This document shows, piece by piece, positions 50,215 through 59,452 of a stretch of DNA of 64,000 nucleotides. The notes under the pieces are model-generated. The model was given only the letters and a program-made list of their open reading frames with translations. It made no database searches and was not told the origin of the DNA. Position numbers and translations under genes: made by a program. Numbering within the stretch: position 1 is the first letter of the stretch; each line of letters begins with the position of its first letter. Origin of the DNA: PALG01 sp964495885 (GTDB taxonomy: Bacteria; Bacteroidota; Bacteroidia; Flavobacteriales; Flavobacteriaceae); NCBI GenBank assembly GCA_964495885.1, contig CAZBWO010000001.1:1-64000 (forward strand), read 5' to 3'.

Positions 50215-51055
50215 GAAACAACGGGAGTTGGGAGCCATCCTAACCGATACGTTTAAATTTATACGCTTACAGTTCAAGCCATTATTTGGTACCATTCTGA
50301 AAAAAGCCGGACCCGCCCTTTTGGTATTGGTATTGGCCTTTGTGTATTATATTCAATCCTTTGGACGACTTAATGAGTATGGTGGTGCGGATGAATTTGG
50401 GATTCAAATGTTATTGGCTATTGGAATAATGCTACTTGCGGGGATGGTTTTTTATACCCTTATGTACCTTTCGGTGATTGCCTATGTGAAATCGTATGTA
50501 AAAAACAATGGGGTAGCACTTCCAGAGGAAATCAATACTGAAATACGCGAACGGTTTTGGAGTGTCATTGGGCTATCTTTTTTAATAGGCCTTATGATCG
50601 GATTTGGTTTGGTGGTTTGTTTTTTCCCTGGAATCTATCTTGGTGTAGTACTTGTTCCTGCGTATTGTATTCATATTATTGGCAAACGGGATGTGATGGA
50701 TTCCATTAGCTATAGTTTTGAATTGATTAAAGGCGAATGGTGGATTACCTTTGCCACCTTCCTCGTTGCTGGAATTATCTATTATGTAGTGGTCATAATC
50801 GCTCAAGTACCGCAATACATTTATTTTTTTATAAGAACATTCACCATAGCAGAACAAGTGGGGGCAGATCCTACCGATTTGTTCGATTGGGGCTACACTA
50901 TTTTAAGTTCTTTAGGGATGATTGTACAATACTTAATGCAAGTCTTGATTGTCCTTACTTCTATTTTTATCTATTACAACCTCAACGAAAAGAAAAACTA
51001 TACTGGAACCTTGGAGGCCATTGAATCCTTAGGAAGCGATCAAGAAAATGAATAA
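50192..51055 (+). CDS. six-helix membrane protein of the MoxR cluster
   Basis: 287 residues, six or seven membrane helices, cytoplasmic N-terminus (MSEVIQFKKQRELGAIL) and a Glu-rich tail. Overlaps the SpoIIM gene by 23 bases, and the DUF4129 gene by 8 bases. Similar to uncharacterised DUF4013/glycerophosphodiester-phosphodiesterase membrane-domain-like proteins of this cluster; exact family not assigned. Confidence 0.78.
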   Translation: MSEVIQFKKQRELGAILTDTFKFIRLQFKPLFGTILKKAGPALLVLVLAFVYYIQSFGRLNEYGGADEFGIQMLLAIGIMLLAGMVFYTLMYLSVIAYVKSYVKNNGVALPEEINTEIRERFWSVIGLSFLIGLMIGFGLVVCFFPGIYLGVVLVPAYCIHIIGKRDVMDSISYSFELIKGEWWITFATFLVAGIIYYVVVIIAQVPQYIYFFIRTFTIAEQVGADPTDLFDWGYTILSSLGMIVQYLMQVLIVLTSIFIYYNLNEKKNYTGTLEAIESLGSDQENE

Positions 51056-51806
51056 ACACCTCTATCTACTTATCTGGATATTCCTGCTTGCCTTGCCTTG
51101 CAACGCCAGTACCATAGATACGGTGCAGGTAAAGGTAACGCAGGAAGTGCAATATGATAAGGAACGCGAAGTTTCCCCAATTAGCTTGGATGAGGAAACC
51201 TTAGAGGACTTTAAAAACGACAAGGATTACGATTATACCGAAAACAAGGAGGAAACCTGGTGGGACAAATTTAAAGCGTGGTTAGGCAATATTTGGAGAT
51301 CTTTCTGGGAATGGCTGTTGGGAGATTATGAGGCGAGTCCGTTTTGGTCATTTTTCATTGAACTTTTACCCTATTTAATCATTGCTGGATTAATAGGTTT
51401 TATTGTTTGGGTATTTATCAAACTTAACCCTGGTTTTACTCCTTTCCGAAGAAAAGATTCCCCCCAGGTATTTTTGACCGAAGAAGAAGAAATCATTAAA
51501 TCGAAAAATATAAGGGAGTTGATACAACTTGCCCTGCAGGAAAAGAATTACCGACTCGCGGTACGCTACTATTATCTGTTGGCGCTTCAGCAACTTTCCG
51601 AAGCACACATTATCGAGTATGAATTTGATAAGACCAATCATGATTATGCAAAGGAGATTAAAGTCGCAACCATGACGTCCTCCTTCCATAAGGTAACCAA
51701 TTTGTATGATTATATATGGTACGGAAATTTTGAAGTAGATGCTGCCGATTTCGAAAAAGCGAAACGATCCTTTGAAAAACTGGAAACACAAATTCCCAAG
51801 TCATGA
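51048..51806 (+). CDS. DUF4129-domain protein
   Basis: 252 residues: signal-like N-terminus (MNKHLYLLIWIFLLALPCNA), a linker, one membrane helix (about 98-118) and a C-terminal DUF4129 domain (LIQLALQEKNYRLAVRYYYLLALQQLSEAHIIEYEFDKTNHDYAKEI). Part of the MoxR-DUF58 cluster. Overlaps the next gene by 4 bases (ATGA). Confidence 0.85.
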   Translation: MNKHLYLLIWIFLLALPCNASTIDTVQVKVTQEVQYDKEREVSPISLDEETLEDFKNDKDYDYTENKEETWWDKFKAWLGNIWRSFWEWLLGDYEASPFWSFFIELLPYLIIAGLIGFIVWVFIKLNPGFTPFRRKDSPQVFLTEEEEIIKSKNIRELIQLALQEKNYRLAVRYYYLLALQQLSEAHIIEYEFDKTNHDYAKEIKVATMTSSFHKVTNLYDYIWYGNFEVDAADFEKAKRSFEKLETQIPKS

Positions 51807-53032
51807 GCAGGTTACAAAAAATAGCATTTTTAGGGCTGCTGCTTGCCATAGGAGCCCTCGTCTACGTAGAGGCAACCCAACCTCCCCCATTAAGTTGGTA
51901 TCCCAGTTACAATGCAGATGACAAGATTCCGTATGGCACGAAAATAATCCATGAACTTTTAGAAGAAGCGATACCAGAGCAACTAGAAGATGTAACCCTT
52001 CCCCCTTATGAATTTCTTCAAAACGATTCGTTACGAGGGAGCTATTTGTTTGTAAACAATAGCATTCAGTTTGATAAGGAAGAATTAGAGGAAATGATGC
52101 AATGGACCGAAAAAGGAAATAAGGTATTCATTGCTGCCAATAATTTACCTTCGGAATTATTGGATACCCTGGAAATTGAAACAACAACGGCCTACCTTTT
52201 ACAAAATATCAACACCCAACCTATGTTGGAACTTACCAATCTGTCATTGAAGGAAGAAAAACCCTTTTTGTTGGATCGTGACATTCGGGTGCCTTATTTT
52301 GATAAGATAGATACCCTGTACCACATAGGATTGGGGGTCACACAAATCTACAATGATACCCTGCAAATTAATGCGCCATTATTAAACTTTTTGGAAGTTC
52401 CCCACGGCACCGGAGCTTTTTATTTGCATTGTCAACCTGAAGTATTCACCAATTATTTTATGGTAAAGGATGATAATGCACAGTACACCCAAAAGGCTTT
52501 GGCCTACCTTCATGATGGAAGCCCTATCTTTTGGGACCGGTATTACAAATCTGGAAAGCGTTTTGACATTTCGCCCCTCCATGTACTCCTTGGAAATAAA
52601 TATTTTAAATGGGCCTATTACTTTGTCCTGATTGGCGTTTTACTTTTTGTACTTTTTGAAGGTAAACGGAAACAACGCAATATCCCTATCATACAACCGC
52701 CCACCAACAAAACCTATGAATACACCCAAACGATAGCCGGGATGTATTTTAATCGAAAGGACTACAAAGGCATTGCGGAAAAACAGGTTGCCCTTTTTAT
52801 GGATTACATAAGAACACAATTGCGTATGCCGACAGAACGCATCAACAAAAGCTTTATGGTACAGTTGGCTTCGCGAACTGGAAATGATCTGGAAACTACC
52901 GAAGCTCTTTTCAATACCATTACCACCTTGCAAAAAGCAAATTATATTACCAAAGAACAATTGGTAAGTTTACATCAAAAAATAAGTGACTATAAAAATA
53001 AACTTCATGGAACAGAACGATCAACCGAATGA
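51803..53032 (+). CDS. DUF4350-domain protein
   Basis: 409 residues: N-terminal helix (about 5-22), an extracytoplasmic DUF4350 domain (IPYGTKIIHELLEEAIPEQ, LFVNNSIQFDKEELEEMMQWTEKGNKVFIAANN), a second helix (about 275-295) and a cytoplasmic helical end. Its last codons overlap the moxR start. Member of the conserved cluster. Confidence 0.85.
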   Translation: MSRLQKIAFLGLLLAIGALVYVEATQPPPLSWYPSYNADDKIPYGTKIIHELLEEAIPEQLEDVTLPPYEFLQNDSLRGSYLFVNNSIQFDKEELEEMMQWTEKGNKVFIAANNLPSELLDTLEIETTTAYLLQNINTQPMLELTNLSLKEEKPFLLDRDIRVPYFDKIDTLYHIGLGVTQIYNDTLQINAPLLNFLEVPHGTGAFYLHCQPEVFTNYFMVKDDNAQYTQKALAYLHDGSPIFWDRYYKSGKRFDISPLHVLLGNKYFKWAYYFVLIGVLLFVLFEGKRKQRNIPIIQPPTNKTYEYTQTIAGMYFNRKDYKGIAEKQVALFMDYIRTQLRMPTERINKSFMVQLASRTGNDLETTEALFNTITTLQKANYITKEQLVSLHQKISDYKNKLHGTERSTE

Positions 53033-54005
53033 CGACTTGCAATTTAATAGTAGGATTCCGTTAGAGGAACTCAAACAATCTGTAGCCGACATCAAAGCAG
53101 AACTTGCCAAGATTATCATTGGCCAAGAAGAATTTGTGGAACTCCTAATTGTTGGACTGTTGGCTAATGGACACGTGCTTATAGAAGGTGTTCCCGGTAT
53201 CGCCAAAACCCTAACGGCAAAGTTATTTGCCAAAACATTGGATACCAATTTCAGTAGGATTCAGTTTACGCCAGATTTGATGCCCAGTGATGTATTGGGT
53301 ACTTCTGTGTTGAATATGAAATCTTCGGAATTTGAATTCAAACAAGGGCCTATTTTTTCCAACGTGGTCCTTATAGATGAGATCAACAGGGCCCCGGCAA
53401 AAACCCAAGCAGCGCTTTTTGAGGTCATGGAAGAACGGCAAATTACCATGGACGGTGTACGTTATGAAATGGAATATCCTTTTATGGTGCTCGCTACACA
53501 GAACCCCGTAGAACAAGAAGGCACCTATGCCCTTCCCGAAGCACAATTAGATCGTTTCCTATTTAAAATTAAGGTAGACTATCCCTCCCTTGAGGAAGAA
53601 GTTACTATTTTAAAGAGCCATCACGAAATGAAATCGGAAATTCCAAAAGCCAAAGTGAGTGCATTGCTCAATGCAGATAAGCTAAGGACCTACCGTGCAC
53701 AAGTGCAAGAAGTTTTAATTGAGGAAAAAGTATTTCAATACATCGCTGAAATTGTAGACAAAACCAGAAACCATCCGCATTTATTTTTGGGAGGATCGCC
53801 TAGGGCTTCTATTGCCATTTTGAATGCTTCCAAGGCACTTGCCGCGATTCAAGGGAGGGATTTTGTAACCCCAGAGGACATCAAAAAAACCTTGGCCCCT
53901 GTTTTACGGCACCGTGTTATTTTAAGTCCGGAAAGGGAAATGGAGGGGATGACCCCAGAAACCGTGATCGAAATGATTACCCAAACCATTGAAATTCCGA
54001 GATAG
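53007..54005 (+). CDS. MoxR-type AAA ATPase
   Basis: 332 residues from ATG 53007 (MEQNDQPNDDLQFNSRIP). Walker A EGVPGIAKTLTAKLF, Walker B NVVLIDEINRAPAKTQAALFEVMEERQIT, and the arginine-finger region GGSPRASIAILNASKALA. MoxR ATPases act as chaperones that mature a von Willebrand-type partner; the partner here is the DUF58 protein that follows. The in-frame start at 52986 lies within the preceding gene and is not preferred. TAGTG overlap with the next gene. Confidence 0.94.
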   Translation: MEQNDQPNDDLQFNSRIPLEELKQSVADIKAELAKIIIGQEEFVELLIVGLLANGHVLIEGVPGIAKTLTAKLFAKTLDTNFSRIQFTPDLMPSDVLGTSVLNMKSSEFEFKQGPIFSNVVLIDEINRAPAKTQAALFEVMEERQITMDGVRYEMEYPFMVLATQNPVEQEGTYALPEAQLDRFLFKIKVDYPSLEEEVTILKSHHEMKSEIPKAKVSALLNADKLRTYRAQVQEVLIEEKVFQYIAEIVDKTRNHPHLFLGGSPRASIAILNASKALAAIQGRDFVTPEDIKKTLAPVLRHRVILSPEREMEGMTPETVIEMITQTIEIPR

Positions 54006-55336
54006 TGATCCAGTTTTTCAAGGCATTATATCTTACCCCACGGTTTTTCTATGCACTTAGTGCCATCGCCGTGCTTTTCCTCATCAGTTATTGGTGGCAA
54101 CCGCTCTATGGGATCACATGGCTTTTGGTTCTAGGGGTTTTGGTATTGATGGTCTTGGAAATGGCGCTCTTGTTTGTACAAAAAGGACTTCAGGGAGCGC
54201 GGTTACTTCCAGAAAAATTTTCTAATGGAGATGCCAATGAAGTCGCTGTACAACTATTCAACACCTATCCTTTTCCTATCAAGATACAGCTTATTGATGA
54301 GTTACCGTTTCAGTTTCAAAAGAGGGATTTTGCCATTAACGCTGCTATTGCATCCAAAGACAGAAAGATCATCACCTATGCTGTACGCCCAGTAGATAGG
54401 GGAGAATACATATTCGGGAACTTAAATAGTTTTGTTTCTTCGCAAATTGGTTTGGTACGGAGGCGGTATATTTTCAATAGTGGACAAATGGTAAAGGTGT
54501 ATCCTTCTTTTATCCAGATGAAAAAATATGATTTCCTTGCCATTGACAATAGGCGTTCTTTTGCCGGACTGAAAAAGATTCGTAGGATTGGCCATACCAT
54601 GGAATTTGAGCAAATAAAGGAATATGTGCTGGGTGATGATGTACGTACCGTAAATTGGAAAGCCACTGCCAAACGCGGTGCCCTCATGGTAAATCAGTAT
54701 CAGGATGAAAAGATGCAGCCTATTTTTTCGGTGATAGATTCCAGCCGAATCATGAAAATGCCCTTTGAAGGGTTGAAACTGGTAGATTATGCCATTAATA
54801 GTACCTTGGCATTTTCCAACGTAGCCCTTAAAAAAGGAGACAAAGTAGGACTCATTGAATTTTCCAACAAAATAGGAACCTACCTTCCCGCCCAATCCAA
54901 AAAAACACACCTCAACACCTTATTGGAGTCGCTTTATAATATCAATACCCAGTTTTTGGATGCAGACTACGGATTGTTGCAGGGATTGGTCAAAAAGAGA
55001 ATTAACCATAGAAGCTTATTATTTTTATATACCAATTTTGAGCATATATCGGCACTAAGAAGGCAACTGCCCTACTTACAGCAAATTGCCAAAAAGCACC
55101 TTTTGGTGGTGGTGATTTTTGAAAACACGGAATTAAAAAGCCTGATTCACAAACAAGCCGAAAGTCTCCCGGAAATATTTGACCAAACCATTGCCCAACA
55201 GTTTGCCTTCAATAAAAAAACCATGGTTTTGGAATTACAGCAGCGGGGGATCCAAGCGATTTTGACCCCTCCGGAAGACCTTACCGTGAATTCCATAAAT
55301 AAGTATTTGGAAATAAAGGCTCGTGGTTTGCTATAA
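54005..55336 (+). CDS. DUF58 protein (VWA-like), GTG start
   Basis: 443 residues starting at GTG 54005, which overlaps the moxR stop (TAGTG). Two N-terminal helices (about 14-30 and 38-55), then the conserved DUF58 segment REYVLGDDVRTVNWKATAKRGALMV... and a VWA-like fold (IFSVIDSSRIMKMPFEGLKLVDYAIN, SALRRQLPYLQQIAKKHLLVVV). Works with MoxR; the process served is unknown. Last gene of the operon. Confidence 0.93.
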   Translation: MIQFFKALYLTPRFFYALSAIAVLFLISYWWQPLYGITWLLVLGVLVLMVLEMALLFVQKGLQGARLLPEKFSNGDANEVAVQLFNTYPFPIKIQLIDELPFQFQKRDFAINAAIASKDRKIITYAVRPVDRGEYIFGNLNSFVSSQIGLVRRRYIFNSGQMVKVYPSFIQMKKYDFLAIDNRRSFAGLKKIRRIGHTMEFEQIKEYVLGDDVRTVNWKATAKRGALMVNQYQDEKMQPIFSVIDSSRIMKMPFEGLKLVDYAINSTLAFSNVALKKGDKVGLIEFSNKIGTYLPAQSKKTHLNTLLESLYNINTQFLDADYGLLQGLVKKRINHRSLLFLYTNFEHISALRRQLPYLQQIAKKHLLVVVIFENTELKSLIHKQAESLPEIFDQTIAQQFAFNKKTMVLELQQRGIQAILTPPEDLTVNSINKYLEIKARGLL

Positions 55337-55375
55337 CATCATGTTACATATGTGCGGTTGTTTCGTCACTAAAAC

Positions 55376-55807
55376 ATGGGATTGGTAACTTCTTTTGAAA
55401 AGTATCAACAAAATAGAATCTGGAAATGGTTTTATTATGTGACCAAAATTAGTCTTGGCCTCACTTTTATTATTTCCGGAATACGGAAACTTCCTGGTGT
55501 AAAATTTACTCAACTACCCATTGAAAACCCAGTAGGACTCTTTTTTGAAGGAATGTACGTAACAGGCTTTTATTGGAATTTTATTGGGTACTATCAAATA
55601 GTTATTGGGTTCTTATTGATGCTTTCTTATTGGAAAAAACTAACTCCGCTTCTCGCACTTCCCGTAACATTCAATATTTTTTTGGTATCTATTTCCCTTC
55701 AAATGAAAGGAACCCCAATTATTACCAGCCTAATGTTGCTAGCGAATCTATTTCTAATTTTTTGGCATTTAAAAACCTATCTCCCAATCCTTAAGATTAA
55801 GGGGTAA
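55376..55807 (+). CDS. DoxX-like membrane protein
   Basis: 143 residues with four helices (about 20-40, 66-88, 95-112, 116-133) and the DoxX-like motifs LGLTFIISGIRKLPGVKF and GLFFEGMYVTGFYWNFIGYYQIVIGFLLMLSYW. DoxX proteins are subunits or relatives of thiosulphate:quinone oxidoreductase and of redox membrane complexes; the specific role is not known. Single gene. Confidence 0.83.
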   Translation: MGLVTSFEKYQQNRIWKWFYYVTKISLGLTFIISGIRKLPGVKFTQLPIENPVGLFFEGMYVTGFYWNFIGYYQIVIGFLLMLSYWKKLTPLLALPVTFNIFLVSISLQMKGTPIITSLMLLANLFLIFWHLKTYLPILKIKG

Positions 55808-55914
55808 TACAGTTGGGTGCTTAATTTCAACAGTTGGGTAATTTCTTTTGGCAAAGCTGAAGTTTTCCATGCAATTTTGAACTGTAAATAAGTCAACCAG
55901 TAAAAACGAAAGTC

Positions 55915-56346
55915 ATGAAAACAATTTTAATTAGCCTAGCCAGTGTATTCAGTATCTTTTTTTCAAATGCACAAAGCATCCAGCCCGAAACTACCATAGG
56001 AACCACCATAACGGTTACCGTACCCGTGAAAACAAATGACGGATTAATCATTGCCGGACTCTATGATGAAGCTACTTTTATGAAAGCAGCTCCTTTGCAG
56101 GGCGCAGAGAGTACCATTATTGATGGGAAAGCCACGCTTACATTTAAAAATGTGACCCCGGGCACCTATGGTATTACCCTTTTCCTGGATAAAAATGGTA
56201 ACCGAACCATGGATTTTGAACCTAACGGAATGCCAAAGGAAATGTATGGAGTTTCCAACAATGTCATGAGTTATGGACCTCCACAATGGAAAGATGCCCA
56301 GTTCGAAGTAGGCACAGAAAATCTTGAATTGGAAATTATTTTATAG
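55915..56346 (+). CDS. secreted DUF2141 protein, paralogue
   Basis: 143 residues with signal peptide (MKTILISLASVFSIFFSNAQ). Same DUF2141 beta-domain pattern as the gene at 27554: TVTVPVKTNDGLIIAGLYDEATFM, ATLTFKNVTPGTYGITLFLDKNGNRTMDFEPNGMPKE, YGPPQWKDAQFEVG. Followed by its own terminator. Confidence 0.9.
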   Translation: MKTILISLASVFSIFFSNAQSIQPETTIGTTITVTVPVKTNDGLIIAGLYDEATFMKAAPLQGAESTIIDGKATLTFKNVTPGTYGITLFLDKNGNRTMDFEPNGMPKEMYGVSNNVMSYGPPQWKDAQFEVGTENLELEIIL

Positions 56347-56371
56347 TCATTGAAGAAACCGAATTAGTTGC

Positions 56372-56399
56372 AAGTCCGAGATTACCTCGGACTTTTTTA
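56372..56399 (+). terminator. terminator after the DUF2141 gene
   Basis: AAGTCCGAG (56372-56380) and CTCGGACTT (56386-56394) around ATTAC, then a T run. Ends the DUF2141 transcript. Confidence 0.87.
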
Positions 56400-56473
56400 T
56401 AGATAAAAACTAAATGTAGCTGCATTGCCATAGTTTCTATCTATTTTCCTATTTTTGAAGAAATCATTTTTAG

Positions 56474-57409
56474 ATGACCATAACCCAATTAAAATATGTA
56501 TTGGCCGTAGCAGAACATCAAAACTTTACCAAGGCTGCCGAAAAAACCTTTGTGACCCAACCTACGTTAAGTATGCAAATCCAAAAACTGGAAGAAGAGT
56601 TGGACATACTCATTTTTGATCGTAGTAAAAAACCCATAGAATTAACCCCTGTGGGAAGGAAAATCGTCAATCAAGCCAAGAATATTGTGAATGAAGCAGA
56701 CCGTATGCAGGACGTGGTAGACCAAGAACGTGGTTTTGTAGGAGGTGAGTTTCGATTGGGAATGATTCCTACCGTAATGCCTACGCTACTTCCCATGTTT
56801 TTAAAAACATTTTCAGTGAAATATCCTAAGGTTCAGTTACGTATTGAAGAACTTTCCACCGAAGAAATTATCCATAAATTAAAGGATGGCCATTTAGATG
56901 CGGCCATTGCTGCCACGCCTTTATTTCAGGAAAAACTGAAAGAGCGCCCCCTATATTATGAGCCGTTTGTGGGATATATTCCAGAGAGTCATCGATTGTT
57001 TCAGAAGACTAAAATTACTTCCGAAGACTTGGAAATTGAAGATATCTTATTATTGGAGGATGGACACTGTTTTAGGGATGGAGTCATTAATCTCTGTAAA
57101 TCATCCAAGTTATTACAGGATGATCACTTCCAAATAACCAGTGGCAGTTTTGAGACTTTAATCAAATTAACTCACGAGGGTTTGGGGATGACATTGCTTC
57201 CTTTTCTACACACTTTAGACCTTCCTGAAAAACAAAAACAATATTTACGGCATTTTGAAGAACCTTCACCTGCCAGAGAGGTAAGTATTATTTATCCAAC
57301 CTCTGAACTCAAACTGCAAATCATAGAAGCCCTGTACAAAGTAATTTCGGGAATTGTAAGGGGGGCCATCAAGTTTCAGGATGTAAATATTATAAGCCCT
57401 GTTGCATAA
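56474..57409 (+). CDS. oxyR: OxyR, peroxide-sensing LysR regulator
   Basis: 311 residues. LysR HTH (1-60, MTITQLKYVLAVAEHQNFTKAAEKTFVTQPTLSMQIQKLEEEL) and substrate-binding domain. The redox cysteines Cys199 and Cys208 lie in DGHCFRDGVINLCKSS, at exactly the positions known in E. coli OxyR, so it is expected to sense hydrogen peroxide by disulfide formation and to activate genes such as catalase and Dps. None of its usual targets are adjacent. Ends at the terminator 57413-57436. Confidence 0.95.
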   Translation: MTITQLKYVLAVAEHQNFTKAAEKTFVTQPTLSMQIQKLEEELDILIFDRSKKPIELTPVGRKIVNQAKNIVNEADRMQDVVDQERGFVGGEFRLGMIPTVMPTLLPMFLKTFSVKYPKVQLRIEELSTEEIIHKLKDGHLDAAIAATPLFQEKLKERPLYYEPFVGYIPESHRLFQKTKITSEDLEIEDILLLEDGHCFRDGVINLCKSSKLLQDDHFQITSGSFETLIKLTHEGLGMTLLPFLHTLDLPEKQKQYLRHFEEPSPAREVSIIYPTSELKLQIIEALYKVISGIVRGAIKFQDVNIISPVA

Positions 57410-57412
57410 AAA

Positions 57413-57436
57413 AAACCTCCATTGCTGGAGGTTTTA
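57413..57436. terminator. bidirectional terminator
   Basis: AACCTCCA (57413-57420) and TGGAGGTT (57425-57432) around TTGC, with an A run before and T residues after. Ends oxyR and the convergent 65-residue gene. Confidence 0.7.
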
Positions 57437-57438
57437 TA

Positions 57439-57636
57439 TTATTCTTTAAGATAGATTAAACATTGATTTAGTTGGGGGTTCTGCATAATGAGGGAATTTA
57501 CCCAAATTTTAAGCTCCTCAATTTCGTGGGGAAGCAAACGTTGCAGCGCCTTTTTCAACTCTTTACAGAACAGACTAGCATCAAAACTTACTTTTTTAAG
57601 CACTGCTTTGGTGTAATCAAACATTGCTCTTGCCAT
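57439..57636 (-). CDS. small conserved-type cytoplasmic protein
   Basis: 65 residues (MARAMFDYTKAVLKKVSFDASLFCKELKKALQRLLPHEIEELKIWV...), mostly helical, no signal and no membrane segment. Codon use and the adjoining terminator suggest a real gene; it looks like the short helical proteins found beside stress regulators in Flavobacteriia, but I do not recognise a named family. Confidence 0.65.
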   Translation of the reverse strand: MARAMFDYTKAVLKKVSFDASLFCKELKKALQRLLPHEIEELKIWVNSLIMQNPQLNQCLIYLKE

Positions 57637-57771
57637 AGTGAAAGTGGTTTAGAGTTAGGTTAGGTAGAGTTTGTCTATACGCAAAGGTTTTTTATGATTT
57701 GGTACTTCAATATAACGAAATTTTTCTCAAATAGCGTATGCCAAAATAACTATTTAACACTTAAAGAAATG

Positions 57772-58227
57772 TTAAGACCTTAGTTTGACGGTCCATTCAA
57801 AATAAAATACCGAAACAGTATCCCCTTGTTGATCAATACCTTTTGAAGTCATCCAACAAGTTTGCCCCTTCCCGGTTTCCATTGTCTTTTGAATAGCTTC
57901 CTTTATGGAAATTCCATCATTGCAGATAAAAGTAATCCTACCTCGAGCCTTTTTGGAAAATTGAGCCTTATTATTTGCTACTAACATGGAAATAGAACTT
58001 CCAGATTCCTGAATATACTTCATGACCAAGGCTCCGGTACTCAATTCGGCAGCCATTCCCTGCACCGCCCAAAACATAGATTTAAATGGGTTTTGATTGA
58101 TCCAACGGTGCTTTACCGAGACTGTACAACGCTCATTGGTAATTTGTTTGACCCGAATACCACTAAAATAAACCGAAGGTAATTTAAAAAGGGTAAACCA
58201 GGTGATTTTGGAAGGAGTTAGGCTCAT
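57772..58227 (-). CDS. DUF4442 / hot-dog thioesterase-like protein
   Basis: 151 residues from ATG 58227 (MSLTPSKITWFTLFKLP). Hot-dog fold pattern of DUF4442: VSVKHRWINQNPFKSMFWAVQGMAAELSTGALVM, and a beta-rich end with DGISIKEAIQKTMETGKGQ. Related to acyl-CoA thioesterases; catalytic role uncertain. The 5' extension to 58257 begins with a residue pattern of no conservation. Confidence 0.78.
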   Translation of the reverse strand: MSLTPSKITWFTLFKLPSVYFSGIRVKQITNERCTVSVKHRWINQNPFKSMFWAVQGMAAELSTGALVMKYIQESGSSISMLVANNKAQFSKKARGRITFICNDGISIKEAIQKTMETGKGQTCWMTSKGIDQQGDTVSVFYFEWTVKLRS

Positions 58228-58335
58228 ATATTGTTCTTTAGAACACGAAAATATCAAATATTTTCATAGCATCATATTTGTTAAAAATATGTTAATTTTT
58301 AGTACTATGCGTAACATATTACTGTTTTTTAAACA

Positions 58336-58343
58336 TATATTTG
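58336..58343 (+). promoter_or_regulatory. promoter of the DUF4870 operon
   Basis: TATATTTG, an exact TAnnTTTG match, 20 bases before the ATG at 58363. The bases after it (CAAAGAC) are AT-rich and lack the CACCCGC stretch of the tRNA promoters, so this is a protein-gene type promoter. Confidence 0.65.
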
Positions 58344-58362
58344 CAAAGACAATTAATAAGTA

Positions 58363-58878
58363 ATGGAAACTAACACCCTAGAAAACCACAAAAATCTTGC
58401 TTCGTTGATTCATTTATCAACCTTTGCAAAGTTCTTTTTTCCTTTCGGAAATTTCATTGCACCACTCCTACTATGGACTTTAAACAAAGAAAAGTCTTTT
58501 GTAGATGAACACGGAAGGCAAGCGGTAAACTTTCAATTGAGTATTTTACTCTACACATTGGTCATAGGCCTTATTTGCCTCCCCTTCTTTGTGGTTTTTG
58601 CCACCAACTTTGTTTCCTTAGTGGAGACCATTGATCACCACATGCATGAGGTAACCCTAAATGACATTAGAAATATATCTGGGTATGCCATTGTTTTCTT
58701 TGTGGCAATTGTTTTTCTGTTAGGACTTTTTGTTTTTGAATTATATGCCGTCATCACCGCAACGATTCATGCCCAACGGGGTATGCCATATCAATATCCA
58801 TTATCAATCCCATTCATCAAAACCAATTCACAACAAACCGTGGAAAAAAATCAATCAAAAAATGAGCACATTAGTTAG
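58363..58878 (+). CDS. DUF4870-domain membrane protein
   Basis: 171 residues with three or four helices and the DUF4870 signature (ASLIHLSTFAKFFFPFGNFIAPLLLWTLNKEKSFVDEHGRQAVNFQLS). First gene of an operon with PadR, PspC and GIN-domain genes, a set often found together in Bacteroidota. Overlaps the next small frame by 17 bases. Confidence 0.88.
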   Translation: METNTLENHKNLASLIHLSTFAKFFFPFGNFIAPLLLWTLNKEKSFVDEHGRQAVNFQLSILLYTLVIGLICLPFFVVFATNFVSLVETIDHHMHEVTLNDIRNISGYAIVFFVAIVFLLGLFVFELYAVITATIHAQRGMPYQYPLSIPFIKTNSQQTVEKNQSKNEHIS

Positions 58879-59053
58879 TATGTTATTAGCCGCAATTTTT
58901 CAGATGTCTCCTATGCACCCCATACCGATTGCTGAAAAAACAGTCCCTTGTACGCAAACAGAAATTTGCAAAAAAGCCGTAATCCAATTAGCACCAAGTC
59001 ATGTCATTAGTAAAGAAGAGGTAATGGAATATGTCCATTCAGAAAAAGTATAA
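58862..59053 (+). CDS. small protein between DUF4870 and PadR genes
   Basis: 63 residues from ATG 58862, starting inside the end of the DUF4870 gene. N-terminus hydrophobic (MSTLVSMLLAAIFQMSP), two Cys (VPCTQTEICKK) and an acidic helical end. It could be exported through the N-terminal helix. Support is positional (coupled start, fits the gap to PadR), so moderate. No family recognised. Confidence 0.5.
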   Translation: MSTLVSMLLAAIFQMSPMHPIPIAEKTVPCTQTEICKKAVIQLAPSHVISKEEVMEYVHSEKV

Positions 59054-59113
59054 CACCATAGAGCCAAGATGAAGATGCCGAAAGTTAGCATGGTCAAAAT
59101 CTAAAACGAACAG

Positions 59114-59452
59114 ATGAAAATAGAAAACACAAAAGCACAAATGCGAAAAGGGGTCCTAGAGTACTGTATCCTTTCCATCCTCAAAGATGGCGAAGCGTAT
59201 ACCAGTGATATCCTAGAAACCCTAAAAGACGCAAAAATGCTCGTGGTAGAAGGAACTATCTACCCTTTGCTCACCCGTCTCAAAAATGCCGGGCTTTTAA
59301 ACTACCGTTGGGAAGAATCCACGAGTGGACCACCCAGAAAGTATTATGGACTTACCGAAACCGGTAAACTTTTCTTGAAAGAATTAAACACCACCTGGAG
59401 CGAATTGCAAGAGGCGGTAAATACAGTAACCAGCGAAAATATCAAAAAATGA
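59114..59452 (+). CDS. PadR-family transcriptional regulator
   Basis: 112 residues, winged-helix PadR fold: MRKGVLEYCILSILKDGEAYTSDILETLKDAKMLVVEGTIYPLLTRLKNAGLLNYRWEESTSGPPRKYYGLTETGK, with the tyrosine-rich wing. Overlaps the PspC gene by 4 bases (ATGA) and probably represses the DUF4870-PspC-GIN operon in response to envelope stress; this is inferred from linkage seen in the phylum. Confidence 0.92.
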   Translation: MKIENTKAQMRKGVLEYCILSILKDGEAYTSDILETLKDAKMLVVEGTIYPLLTRLKNAGLLNYRWEESTSGPPRKYYGLTETGKLFLKELNTTWSELQEAVNTVTSENIKK

